Shown piece by piece: positions 1-6,208 of a stretch of 7,580 nt of DNA. The position numbers and the translations under genes are program-made. A model generated the notes under the pieces. It worked only from the letters and a program-made list of their open reading frames with translations, was not told where the DNA came from and made no database searches. Each line of letters opens with the position of its first letter. The first letter of the stretch is position 1. Source of the DNA: WTAW01 sp050124775 (GTDB lineage: Bacteria; Acidobacteriota; Aminicenantia; Aminicenantales; Aminicenantaceae); contig JASFEP010000217.1 in NCBI GenBank assembly GCA_050124775.1, positions 1 to 7,580 of the forward strand, read 5' to 3'.

Positions 1-756
1 AAATCTTCCGTTCCAACAGATCCTGTTCATGTTCGTTCGCAACTCCTCTGCCCGGGCCCTCCAGATCCGTGCAATATCCTCCTTTTGGAAGTATTCATAC
101 ATACGGGCAAGAAGACGAAACGCCTCGTAATATCCGCTGTTATCACCATGCATGATCCCCCAGTATGTGTCGTCTCTGACCTGGAACTGGAGCCATTCGT
201 GTGTTCCCGCTGTGTAGGCAAAATCCCAGGTGTCGATGGTGTAGGCTCTCTTCACGAGACCCGTGCCCTCATCCCAGCGCCAGGGATGGGTGAGCACATA
301 GTGGAGAGCGCGTTCCATATGGGGAAGAAGATCGCGGATCCATGAATCATCCCCGGTAGCCTGCCAGGCCAGATAAGCGGCCTTGATAAACCGGTACTCC
401 ACATCAGCCTCGACAGGAACACGGACATACTTGGTCCAGTTTTCCCTCTCGCAGGGCAGTTTTTCGGGGAAAGTCGTGAAATAATCGAATATTCGACCGT
501 TGGCTGCTTGAGTTTCAGCAAAATGTTCGACCATGCTCTTGAGGTCTTTTTCGAAATATTTCACGCCACGGAGGATGTCGCTGAAATCCCTGATCCAGAG
601 CGATTTGGCGTCCGGCGACCGGTAGCCCCTAATGGTTTTTCCGTCGATGATGACATCCAGGGAATTCCGCTCCAAAAACGCTTTTATCCGGGGAATGAGG
701 CCATCGAAGGTTGAATGCCCAGTTTTTATGAAGGTTTTTCCTGTCGTCTCATTCAT
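1..756 (-). CDS. Six-hairpin glycosidase-like protein, partial (3' end beyond the window)
   Basis: The minus strand stays open from an ATG at 754-756 to the window edge, giving 252 residues with the C-terminus missing. I translated this frame by hand. The sequence is rich in Trp, Tyr, Asp and amphipathic helices, as in (alpha/alpha)6-barrel glycosidases. Notable segments are SLWIRDFSD (residues 52-60), PVEADVEYRFIKAAYLAW (114-131), TIDTWDFAYTAG (173-184) and HGDNSGYYEAFRLLARMYEY (203-222). The RD and DxWD patterns recall GH63/GH37-like enzymes, including mannosylglycerate hydrolases, and more distantly GH78, but I cannot fix the family or name the catalytic residues. No signal peptide is visible, so it is probably cytoplasmic. 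It begins 13 nt after the aldolase stop, so the two are probably co-transcribed. Neither start has a good Shine-Dalgarno. An in-frame GTG at 775-777, overlapping the aldolase stop codon, would add seven residues and suggests translational coupling. Confidence 0.75.
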   Translation of the reverse strand, partial: MNETTGKTFIKTGHSTFDGLIPRIKAFLERNSLDVIIDGKTIRGYRSPDAKSLWIRDFSDILRGVKYFEKDLKSMVEHFAETQAANGRIFDYFTTFPEKLPCERENWTKYVRVPVEADVEYRFIKAAYLAWQATGDDSWIRDLLPHMERALHYVLTHPWRWDEGTGLVKRAYTIDTWDFAYTAGTHEWLQFQVRDDTYWGIMHGDNSGYYEAFRLLARMYEYFQKEDIARIWRARAEELRTNMNRICWNGRF

Positions 757-769
757 AGGTTCAGCCAGC

Positions 770-1522
770 TTACTCACGGAGCTTTCGAAGCGTATTTTGG
801 GCGGATCGCTCGACAAAAAGGATGTCCATTCCCACACTAATGAGTGTGAAGCCCTGTTCGATGGAGGAAGATGCGGCTTCTGTATCCATACAAAAAATTC
901 CCGCGGGTAATCCTGCCTGAGCGCAGGCATCTTTGGCAATCGTGATGTTTTTTCGAACTTGCGGATCTTCGATCTTCCCGAGTTTTCCCAAGCTTCCCGA
1001 GAGGTCATAGGGACCGATAAAAACGGCAGATATTCCGGAGACGTTGACGATCTCTTCGATGTTTTGGACGCCTTCCGTATGTTCGATCTGTGGAATGATG
1101 GCGACAGACTGATTGGCGTTTTCCACATAGTCGTTGAAACCTAATCCATACTTCTGAGCGCGCGACATGCCGACACTGCGAGAGCCCTCCGGAGGATAAA
1201 GACACGTTCGTACGATCCGGCGGACTTCATCGGCCCTGTTGACATGAGGGATGATAACGCCGTCTGCACCGGCATCGAGCACTTTTTTAAGCCAGGCTTC
1301 ATCGCTACTGGGCACACGGACCACACAGGCACACGTATCTCCCACAGCTTGGAGGATACGCTGGACATCTTCGACATCGAGGGTGGTGTGTTCCATATCC
1401 ACAAAAAGCCAGTCGAATCCCAGCTCTGCGAATATCTCAGCGATATCGGGTGAGGGAAGGGTCATGAACGTGCCGATCAGAAGATCCCGCTGTTTAAGCC
1501 GCTTAAGGAATTCCTGTTTCAC
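770..1522 (-). CDS. HpcH/HpaI-family class II aldolase (2-keto-3-deoxy acid aldolase type)
   Basis: This 250-residue protein belongs to the HpcH/HpaI aldolase/citrate lyase family. Members are metal-dependent TIM-barrel enzymes that split 2-keto-3-deoxy or 4-hydroxy-2-oxo acids into pyruvate (or a related 2-oxo acid) and an aldehyde. The hallmarks are all present: FVDMEHTTLD with the catalytic His at 45, the substrate-binding Arg at 69, LDAGADGVIIPHV (82-94), YPPEGSRSVGMSRAQKYG (109-126), and the metal ligands Glu147 (PQIEHTEGV) and Asp173 (FIGPYDLS). An ATG at 1585 would add 21 residues with no family likeness. I chose the GTG at 1520-1522 because AGAGGAG lies six bases upstream, it gives the usual family length, and it puts the catalytic residues at or within two positions of their usual numbers. 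The exact substrate (dihydroxyheptenedioate, 2-keto-3-deoxy-rhamnonate, garosamine-type or other) cannot be told from sequence. It leads the likely operon with the glycosidase-like gene. Confidence 0.93.
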   Translation of the reverse strand: MKQEFLKRLKQRDLLIGTFMTLPSPDIAEIFAELGFDWLFVDMEHTTLDVEDVQRILQAVGDTCACVVRVPSSDEAWLKKVLDAGADGVIIPHVNRADEVRRIVRTCLYPPEGSRSVGMSRAQKYGLGFNDYVENANQSVAIIPQIEHTEGVQNIEEIVNVSGISAVFIGPYDLSGSLGKLGKIEDPQVRKNITIAKDACAQAGLPAGIFCMDTEAASSSIEQGFTLISVGMDILFVERSAQNTLRKLRE

Positions 1523-1528
1523 ACTGTT

Positions 1529-1535
1529 CTCCTCT
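1529..1535 (-). promoter_or_regulatory. Ribosome binding site that sets the GTG start of the aldolase
   Basis: On the minus strand AGAGGAG is followed by six bases and then GTG (1520-1522). No comparable site lies ahead of the upstream in-frame ATG at 1585, and that ATG would also lie upstream of the predicted transcription start. Confidence 0.85.
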
Positions 1536-1556
1536 CTGAATGACTTCCTGAACGTA

Positions 1557-1585
1557 TTTATATAATACCCCCACATAAAAACCAA
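1557..1585 (-). promoter_or_regulatory. Sigma70-like promoter for the aldolase/glycosidase operon
   Basis: Read on the minus strand, TTGGTT (-35, 1580-1585) and TATAAA (-10, 1557-1562) are separated by exactly 17 bases. This predicts a transcript start near 1550 and a leader of roughly 28 nt containing the AGAGGAG site. The -35 box is only a partial match. The palindrome at 1590-1646 abuts it. Confidence 0.55.
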
Positions 1586-1589
1586 GATA

Positions 1590-1646
1590 AAAAGGGGACA
1601 GGCTACTTTTTATAGGGGTAATTAAAAAAGTAGCCTGTCCCCTTTT
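1590..1646. repeat. Perfect 22-bp inverted repeat with a 13-nt loop (REP/RAYT-like palindrome)
   Basis: The left arm (1590-1611) starts AAAAGGGGACAGG and ends in five T. The right arm (1625-1646) is its exact reverse complement, with loop ATAGGGGTAATTA at 1612-1624. The arms carry the core GGGGACAGGCTAC flanked by A and T runs. From general knowledge, sequences with a GGGGACAGG core recur in many environmental bacterial genomes near REP-associated tyrosine transposase (RAYT, IS200/IS605-related) genes. No such gene is in this window, so the link is inference. The element sits between two divergent promoters, four bases from the -35 box of one and nine from that of the other. Each side ends in T residues, so as RNA it could also act as a bidirectional terminator. 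Confidence 0.9.
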
Positions 1647-1655
1647 CTTATGTTA

Positions 1656-1684
1656 TTGACTTTCGTGCAGAGGCCCTGTAAAAA
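1656..1684 (+). promoter_or_regulatory. Sigma70-like promoter for the symporter gene
   Basis: TTGACT (1656-1661, 5/6 match to the -35 consensus) and TAAAAA (1679-1684, 4/6 match to the -10) are 17 bases apart. The predicted start, near 1691, lies just before the Shine-Dalgarno GGAAAGG at 1694-1700 and the ATG at 1708. Confidence 0.55.
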
Positions 1685-1707
1685 CTAAAGACTGGAAAGG
1701 CGCGCTG

Positions 1708-3813
1708 ATGCAAATATGGGGACTTCACATCCTGGATGCCGGGATCATTCTTCTTTACATAGGTGCCATCCTCTGGCTAGGACGATGGGCCGGAAGAAAG
1801 ACCAAAGACACAGGTGATTTTTTTCTTGCGGGACGAAAATTGGGGAAAACGACTCAATTCTTTCTCAATTTTGGTTGTTCCACAAACGCGGATCAAGCTG
1901 TCGCAGTTTCGCGTGAGATTTACCGCCAGGGTATCGGAGGCATGTGGATTCAATTCCTGGTTTTGTTCCTTACGCCATTTTACTGGTTCACAACATTTTT
2001 TTTCCGCCGGATCCGATTGACAACCATCGGCGACTACTTCACCGAGCGCTTCAACAGTAAATCGCTGGGGGCCAGCTATGCAGTTTTTATTCTTTTGGTG
2101 TCTATTTTGGGCGGCGGGGTCGGTTACATGGTCGCTGCAAAGACCATGATGGCCATGACACCAAAACCCCCAGAGAAAATGACCTACGAAGAGCGTATCA
2201 GCGTCAAACAATTCCGCGAGTATCAAGCACTCAAATCCCGGGCGAACGAAAGACTTAGCAGCGAAGAAGAGTCGAGATATGCAGAGCTGGATGAACTAAA
2301 CAAACGGGGTGAACTCCATTCCTTCATCTCCTACACAGACCCGGTCCTTTTTTATTTCATATACGCCGTCATCGTCGGCATCTACACCATGATGGGCGGA
2401 TTCCGCGCGGCAGCAATTACAGACATCATTCAAGGCGTGTTGATTATCCTATTCTCTTTGATCCTCATTCCTCTCGGGTTAGCGAAGATCGGAGGCTTCT
2501 CAGGTCTCCACGCCACGGTCCCGGATTACATGTTCGAGCTCTTCGGGTCAGTCACGATGAGCGAGTATGCTTGGTACACGATATTGGCTATGGTACTTGC
2601 CAACCTTGTTTCGATCATCGCTGTAGCTCCAAACATGCAGACCGCAGGTTCGGCTAAAGATGAAATGACAGCTCGCTTCGGAATGATAGCCGGAATGTTT
2701 TTTAAGCGTTTCATCATGATCTTTTGGGCACTGGCAGGACTCATAGCGATCGGCCTCTATTCGGGGATGCTCCATGATCCGGATCTCATTTGGGGATTCA
2801 TGACAAAGTCCCTACTCATTCCCGGCGCCATCGGATTGATGCTTATCGGGATCCTCGCGGCCAATATGTCGACACTGGATGCAAGTGCCGTATCCTATTC
2901 GGCTCTGTTCATAAAGAATCTTTACGAGCCTTTCCGCCCTAAAAAATCGGAGAGACACTATTTGATCATCGGAAGGATCGTCATTGCGATCACTCTGCTG
3001 GGCGGGATCGGTGTTGCCCTCTTTATAAACAACCTTTTGGAGCTCTTCAAATACATCATCTCCATACCTGCGATATTTGGGGCATCCATCTGGTTGGGAT
3101 TTATGTGGCGAAGGCTCACCAAAGGTGCGGTTGTCGTCCAGGTCGTCCTATGCCTCCTCATATACGCGGTAATACCGAATCTCTTTTCAACCCTCAACTG
3201 GGCGAAAACCAACACACATTTTTTGACGGAGACACAATCCAAAACCCTGACAATATCCACCAAGGCTCTCGATGAGGATGTGGAGACTGGAAAAGCTGAT
3301 TACTTGGGACAGACCATAGAGAAACAACATGTGATCCGGCCGGTAGGGATCTTTTTTGATAACGTTGTCCGAGTCGATCCTACCGATCCCGAATCTGATA
3401 GAGTAGGCTTAGGCCGATTTCATGCGGAGCTTTGGGTGTTGAGTTGGGTCGGTATCGATTTTTCCGAATCGACGAAAGCTCAACTGGTGGCTATCCGATT
3501 CTTTTTCGATGCGCTGTTTCCCTTCCTGCTGCTCTTTCTTGTGTCTTTAGTGACCAAAGCCGTACCCAAGGACCATCTGGACAGGTTTTATGCCAAGCTG
3601 CATACGCCGGTGCAAAAAACCCGAGATGAAGAGGAAAAGCAACTCGAACGATCTTATCAAAACCCCGATCGGTTCAAGAAGGACAAACTCCTTCCCAACT
3701 CGAATTGGGAAATCGAAAAACCGACCAAAATGGATGTTCTCGGGTTTGGGGGGAGTTGGATACTCGTCGGAGTCATCATATTCCTTCTTTGGTTGGTCAC
3801 ATCCATCCGATAG
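1708..3813 (+). CDS. Sodium:solute symporter (SSS family) with two large hydrophilic inserts
   Basis: This 701-residue inner-membrane transporter belongs to the sodium:solute symporter family (LeuT fold), which couples Na+ entry to uptake of sugars, amino acids, carboxylates and similar solutes. Family marks: the hydrophobic N-terminus with DFFLAGRKLGK (37-47), the unwound first core helix around NFGCSTNADQAV (54-65), GGFRAAAITDIIQG (230-243), and AANMSTLDASAVSYS (384-398), whose Ser388-Thr389 match the usual Na2-site pair. I count 14 membrane segments: about 8-25, 47-75, 77-99, 121-148, 212-231, 235-258, 288-310, 328-353, 364-405, 418-440, 444-466, 472-493, 594-617 and 677-698. Typical members are 450-550 residues. 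The extra length is a charged insert at about 151-207 and another at about 495-590, both on the periplasmic side if the topology is that of vSGLT. GGAAAGG seven bases ahead of the ATG supports the start. The substrate is unknown. Confidence 0.93.
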   Translation: MQIWGLHILDAGIILLYIGAILWLGRWAGRKTKDTGDFFLAGRKLGKTTQFFLNFGCSTNADQAVAVSREIYRQGIGGMWIQFLVLFLTPFYWFTTFFFRRIRLTTIGDYFTERFNSKSLGASYAVFILLVSILGGGVGYMVAAKTMMAMTPKPPEKMTYEERISVKQFREYQALKSRANERLSSEEESRYAELDELNKRGELHSFISYTDPVLFYFIYAVIVGIYTMMGGFRAAAITDIIQGVLIILFSLILIPLGLAKIGGFSGLHATVPDYMFELFGSVTMSEYAWYTILAMVLANLVSIIAVAPNMQTAGSAKDEMTARFGMIAGMFFKRFIMIFWALAGLIAIGLYSGMLHDPDLIWGFMTKSLLIPGAIGLMLIGILAANMSTLDASAVSYSALFIKNLYEPFRPKKSERHYLIIGRIVIAITLLGGIGVALFINNLLELFKYIISIPAIFGASIWLGFMWRRLTKGAVVVQVVLCLLIYAVIPNLFSTLNWAKTNTHFLTETQSKTLTISTKALDEDVETGKADYLGQTIEKQHVIRPVGIFFDNVVRVDPTDPESDRVGLGRFHAELWVLSWVGIDFSESTKAQLVAIRFFFDALFPFLLLFLVSLVTKAVPKDHLDRFYAKLHTPVQKTRDEEEKQLERSYQNPDRFKKDKLLPNSNWEIEKPTKMDVLGFGGSWILVGVIIFLLWLVTSIR

Positions 3814-3956
3814 AATCGCTTCCTCGAATTGATTGGTGTCGCATCAGTTCCTTGAAATGTTTGGCTCCAGATTCCTTCCCCCCGTGTGGACCGCTCAAAA
3901 CAGGATCCGGCAGGGTTAACATCGCATGAAAGAGAAAATGCCCATCTCAATTCATA
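3814..3956. other. Convergent intergenic gap with no recognisable signal
   Basis: The symporter gene and the cyclase-family gene converge here. I see no strong hairpin followed by T residues in either direction and no credible small ORF. Confidence 0.5.
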
Positions 3957-4763
3957 TCAAGGAAGCATCGCAAAAACCCGGGCGGGGGCTCCTGTTCCGT
4001 CCTTGATGAACATGGGCATCACATAAAGAGTTGCTCCCTTAACAGGAAGCTTATCAAGATTGGCGATATTCTCCAAAGCCAGCTTATCCGCAGCGAACAA
4101 TATTCGATGGACTTTGAAATCTTCGGATTTGCCGTAATCGATACTGGGTGTGTCTATTGCGATGCCGGTAAAGTTTCGATCGCCCACCAAAAATTCAACG
4201 GATTCGGGCGAAAACCCAGGAAAGCTGAGCTCTGGCAGCGCCTCCTCGCCCGTTTTCTCTGTCCCCAAAACCTTCATTTTATCCGGATAGTACTTGGTGT
4301 CGATCCCTGTGTACATGATTACCCATGCCCCATGGGGAATCTGTCCGTGTTGCTCCTCCCAATCCGTGATGTCACCCACAGAAAGGAGATAATCCCGATT
4401 TTTTGCGCACTTATCGGTAACATCAATCTTGACTGCAGGCCCAATCCATTCCTCTAGGGGAATTTGATCGATTGTTCGTCCATTTTCTGCAAAATGAATA
4501 GGAGCGTCAGCATGAGTTCCCCCATGCTCTGAGGCGCTGTACTCATTGGATGCATACCAGTATCCTCCGACTCCAACTTCCCAAGCGACCTTTTTTAGCT
4601 CGAAAGTTTTAGCCGTTGGCCAGTAAATGGTGTTTTCATCGTACACATAAGTCATATCCAGAATCTGGCCTTTTGATTCTGTTTGACATGATGCACTCAC
4701 TAAAGCTGCAAAAAGAACACAAATAAGCCAGGAGATTTTTGTGGAGCCTTTGAATGCTTTCAT
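3957..4763 (-). CDS. Exported cyclase-family hydrolase (kynurenine formamidase/isatin hydrolase-like), probable lipoprotein
   Basis: This 268-residue protein belongs to the cyclase family (PF04199), metal-dependent hydrolases that include kynurenine formamidase (KynB type) and isatin hydrolase, which act on amide or lactam bonds. The metal-binding signature is HGGTHADAPIHF (80-91), with His80, His84, Asp86 and His90 in the usual HxGTHxDxPxH spacing. IAIDTPSIDYG (about 200-210) and the C-terminal GTGAPARVFAMLP also fit the family. Residues 1-26 form a signal peptide: Lys2/5/9, a hydrophobic core ISWLICVLFAALV, then SASC. Cys26 could be a lipidated cysteine, though Ser at -3 is atypical for a lipobox, so signal peptidase I cleavage is also possible. 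Most characterised relatives are cytoplasmic. AAAGGAGG eight bases upstream supports the ATG. It is transcribed divergently from the methyltransferase-like gene. The substrate is unknown. Confidence 0.9.
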   Translation of the reverse strand: MKAFKGSTKISWLICVLFAALVSASCQTESKGQILDMTYVYDENTIYWPTAKTFELKKVAWEVGVGGYWYASNEYSASEHGGTHADAPIHFAENGRTIDQIPLEEWIGPAVKIDVTDKCAKNRDYLLSVGDITDWEEQHGQIPHGAWVIMYTGIDTKYYPDKMKVLGTEKTGEEALPELSFPGFSPESVEFLVGDRNFTGIAIDTPSIDYGKSEDFKVHRILFAADKLALENIANLDKLPVKGATLYVMPMFIKDGTGAPARVFAMLP

Positions 4764-4771
4764 TATCCGGT

Positions 4772-4779
4772 CCTCCTTT
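4772..4779 (-). promoter_or_regulatory. Strong ribosome binding site of the cyclase-family gene
   Basis: AAAGGAGG on the minus strand ends eight bases before the ATG. It fixes the start so that the N-terminal export signal is included. Confidence 0.85.
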
Positions 4780-4811
4780 CGCTCATAATATTTTTTTATA
4801 ATATTTCATCT

Positions 4812-4820
4812 ATTATATCA
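4812..4820 (-). promoter_or_regulatory. Extended -10 promoter element for the cyclase-family gene
   Basis: The minus strand reads TGATATAAT, a perfect -10 (4812-4817) with the TGn extension. The -35 is poor: the best candidate is TTGGAT, 15 bases upstream. The extended -10 may compensate. The predicted leader is about 40 nt and contains the AAAGGAGG site. Confidence 0.5.
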
Positions 4821-4855
4821 ACTCGATCATCAATCCAAAAAACAAACCTTTTTTC

Positions 4856-4884
4856 TTGACTTGCTGGGCGAATCGTTTTATTTC
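4856..4884 (+). promoter_or_regulatory. Possible promoter ending just upstream of the URO-D-like gene
   Basis: TTGACT (4856-4861) is followed after 17 bases by TATTTC (4879-4884), which is only 3/6 to the -10 consensus. If used, transcription would begin near 4891, only a few bases ahead of the ATG codons at 4892 and 4895, so the mRNA would be nearly leaderless. Confidence 0.35.
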
Positions 4885-4894
4885 TAGGACGATG

Positions 4895-6034
4895 ATGAGT
4901 TCCAAAGAACGTATGGCAAAGGCCATGAACATGGAGGAACCGGATTGTGTCCCTATCATGTGTCAGATGAGTATCGGCCATATGCTCCTCCAAACAGGCA
5001 TTCGCCCCCTTGAGCTTTGGTTCTCGAAAGAAGTTTTTACAGAAACGCTCCTCAAACTTAGGGAGATATACCTATTCGATGGCATCCTCATCAGCCTTCA
5101 TGGACATTCAAGCCAGTGGATGAAGCAGATCCTTAAGATCGAAAAAGACAGAAACCAGGAAGTCATCACCTGGAAAAACGGCGACCGGACTGCATTTCCT
5201 CCGGACGACCTTCCAAGGTATTACCCCGCAAACATCCTTCCCAAACCCTCGATCGAAGATATCGAGCCAGAATCCATCCCGGAAGAAATCGACTTTATCC
5301 CGGTCTCACAGGGTTTGGATTTTTATATCGATCCCCATCATGCGTATGACGTCTTCCATTTGGTAAAGGAACAAGTCAGAGATCGCTTTTCCATCCATGG
5401 GGAGGTCACTTCGCCGTTTGATTATTTCCTCCGGCTTTTCGGCATAAAAAATGCGATGATGTATCTCATCGAAAATCCTCTGAAATCCATGGAAATCATG
5501 CAGAAATATGCTGGAGGAGTCACGAAGATCGCCCTCGACCAGGCTGAGATTGGTGTAGATGCCATAAAAATATCTTCGCCCTATGCGGGAGCGGGTTTTA
5601 TTTCTCCGGAATTCTACCGCAGGTTCGTTCTGCCGTGTGAGAGCCAAATCGTGAAGGCGGTTCGTGATTCGGGGACCCACATCTATATTCATACATGTGG
5701 GGCGATCAATGACCGCCTAGAGATGATTGCGGAATCTGGTGTTTCGGGTTTAGAATGTTTGGATCCTCCCCCGATCGGAAATGTCCGCCTGGAGGAAGCA
5801 AAAGAACGCGTAGGCCATAAAATCTTCATCAAAGGAAACATCGATCCCATAAATGTGATGCTTCAAGGAAGCGCAGAAGATGTAAAAAAGGATGCTGTAC
5901 GAAAGCTCGAGATCGCGAAACCCGGAGGCGGTTACATCCTCAGCACAGCTTGCTCCATAGCGCCGTATACTTTAAGAGAGAATATTCAGATACTCATCGA
6001 AGCAGTGGACGATGCCGGATATTACTCAGTGTAA
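4895..6034 (+). CDS. URO-D/MtaA-superfamily protein, probable cobamide-dependent methyltransferase
   Basis: This 379-residue protein has the uroporphyrinogen decarboxylase fold shared by URO-D and methylcobamide:thiol methyltransferases such as MtaA, MtbA and CmuA. Evidence: the N-terminal SSKERMAKAMNMEEPDCVPIM (2-22) matches the family's usual ERxxxAxxxxxPDxVP start; the C-terminal half has YIHTCGAINDRLEMI (264-278), GLECLDPP (285-292), FIKGNIDP (311-318) and GGYILSTACSIAP (345-357). His266-x-Cys268 together with Cys353 forms the H-x-C...C zinc site typical of the methyltransferases and absent from true URO-D, so heme synthesis is unlikely. The methyl donor and acceptor are unknown. No corrinoid-binding protein is adjacent. 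The open frame extends back to a TTG at 4856, but those residues show no family likeness. AGGA at 4886-4889 favours the ATG at 4895; the ATG at 4892 is an alternative. The cyclase-family gene is divergent, and the Xaa-Pro aminopeptidase gene converges from downstream. Confidence 0.88.
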   Translation: MSSKERMAKAMNMEEPDCVPIMCQMSIGHMLLQTGIRPLELWFSKEVFTETLLKLREIYLFDGILISLHGHSSQWMKQILKIEKDRNQEVITWKNGDRTAFPPDDLPRYYPANILPKPSIEDIEPESIPEEIDFIPVSQGLDFYIDPHHAYDVFHLVKEQVRDRFSIHGEVTSPFDYFLRLFGIKNAMMYLIENPLKSMEIMQKYAGGVTKIALDQAEIGVDAIKISSPYAGAGFISPEFYRRFVLPCESQIVKAVRDSGTHIYIHTCGAINDRLEMIAESGVSGLECLDPPPIGNVRLEEAKERVGHKIFIKGNIDPINVMLQGSAEDVKKDAVRKLEIAKPGGGYILSTACSIAPYTLRENIQILIEAVDDAGYYSV

Positions 6035-6054
6035 GATATTTTCCGAATTTCGGT

Positions 6055-6083
6055 GTGTTTTATAACTGGGAGTTATAAAACGC
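6055..6083. terminator. AT-rich hairpin in the convergent gap, possible weak terminator
   Basis: TTTTATAACT (6058-6067) pairs perfectly with AGTTATAAAA (6071-6080) around a GGG loop. Three more pairs at the base, one of them G-T, give a 13-bp stem. It lies 21 bases after the methyltransferase stop and between convergent genes, where a terminator would be expected. The stem is AT-rich and no clean T run follows it, so efficient intrinsic termination is doubtful. The rest of the 6035-6208 gap shows no gene. Confidence 0.45.
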
Positions 6084-6208
6084 TTTAAAGAAGATCTTCC
6101 TCCATAAGCTCTGCTGTGAACCAGATAAAAAAGCTTCTGGAAGGGGAATTAGCAATCCTGTTATATCCTTAGTACAACTGTAACCGAATCCTAATAATCA
6201 AACCTGGA

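Noticed and set aside
252..521. Open frame of 89 residues on the minus strand
   Set aside because: It is a shadow of the glycosidase-like gene, which lies on the same strand in another frame, is open for the whole 1-756 stretch and has far more protein-like composition.
1523..1585. N-terminal extension of the aldolase from the ATG at 1585
   Set aside because: The extra 21 residues overlap the predicted -10 box and leader and lack family likeness. The GTG at 1520-1522 has the Shine-Dalgarno.
1777..2226. 149-residue open frame opposite the symporter
   Set aside because: It lies wholly antisense to a clear SSS gene and its translation has a low-quality, Cys/His-rich composition with no recognisable domain.
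4856..4894. TTG start for the URO-D-like protein
   Set aside because: The added residues show no family likeness, the TTG is part of a -35-like TTGACT, and no ribosome site precedes it.
6121..6140. Short inverted repeat CCAGA...TCTGG after the URO-D-like gene
   Set aside because: The stem has only five pairs around a ten-base loop, which is expected by chance.
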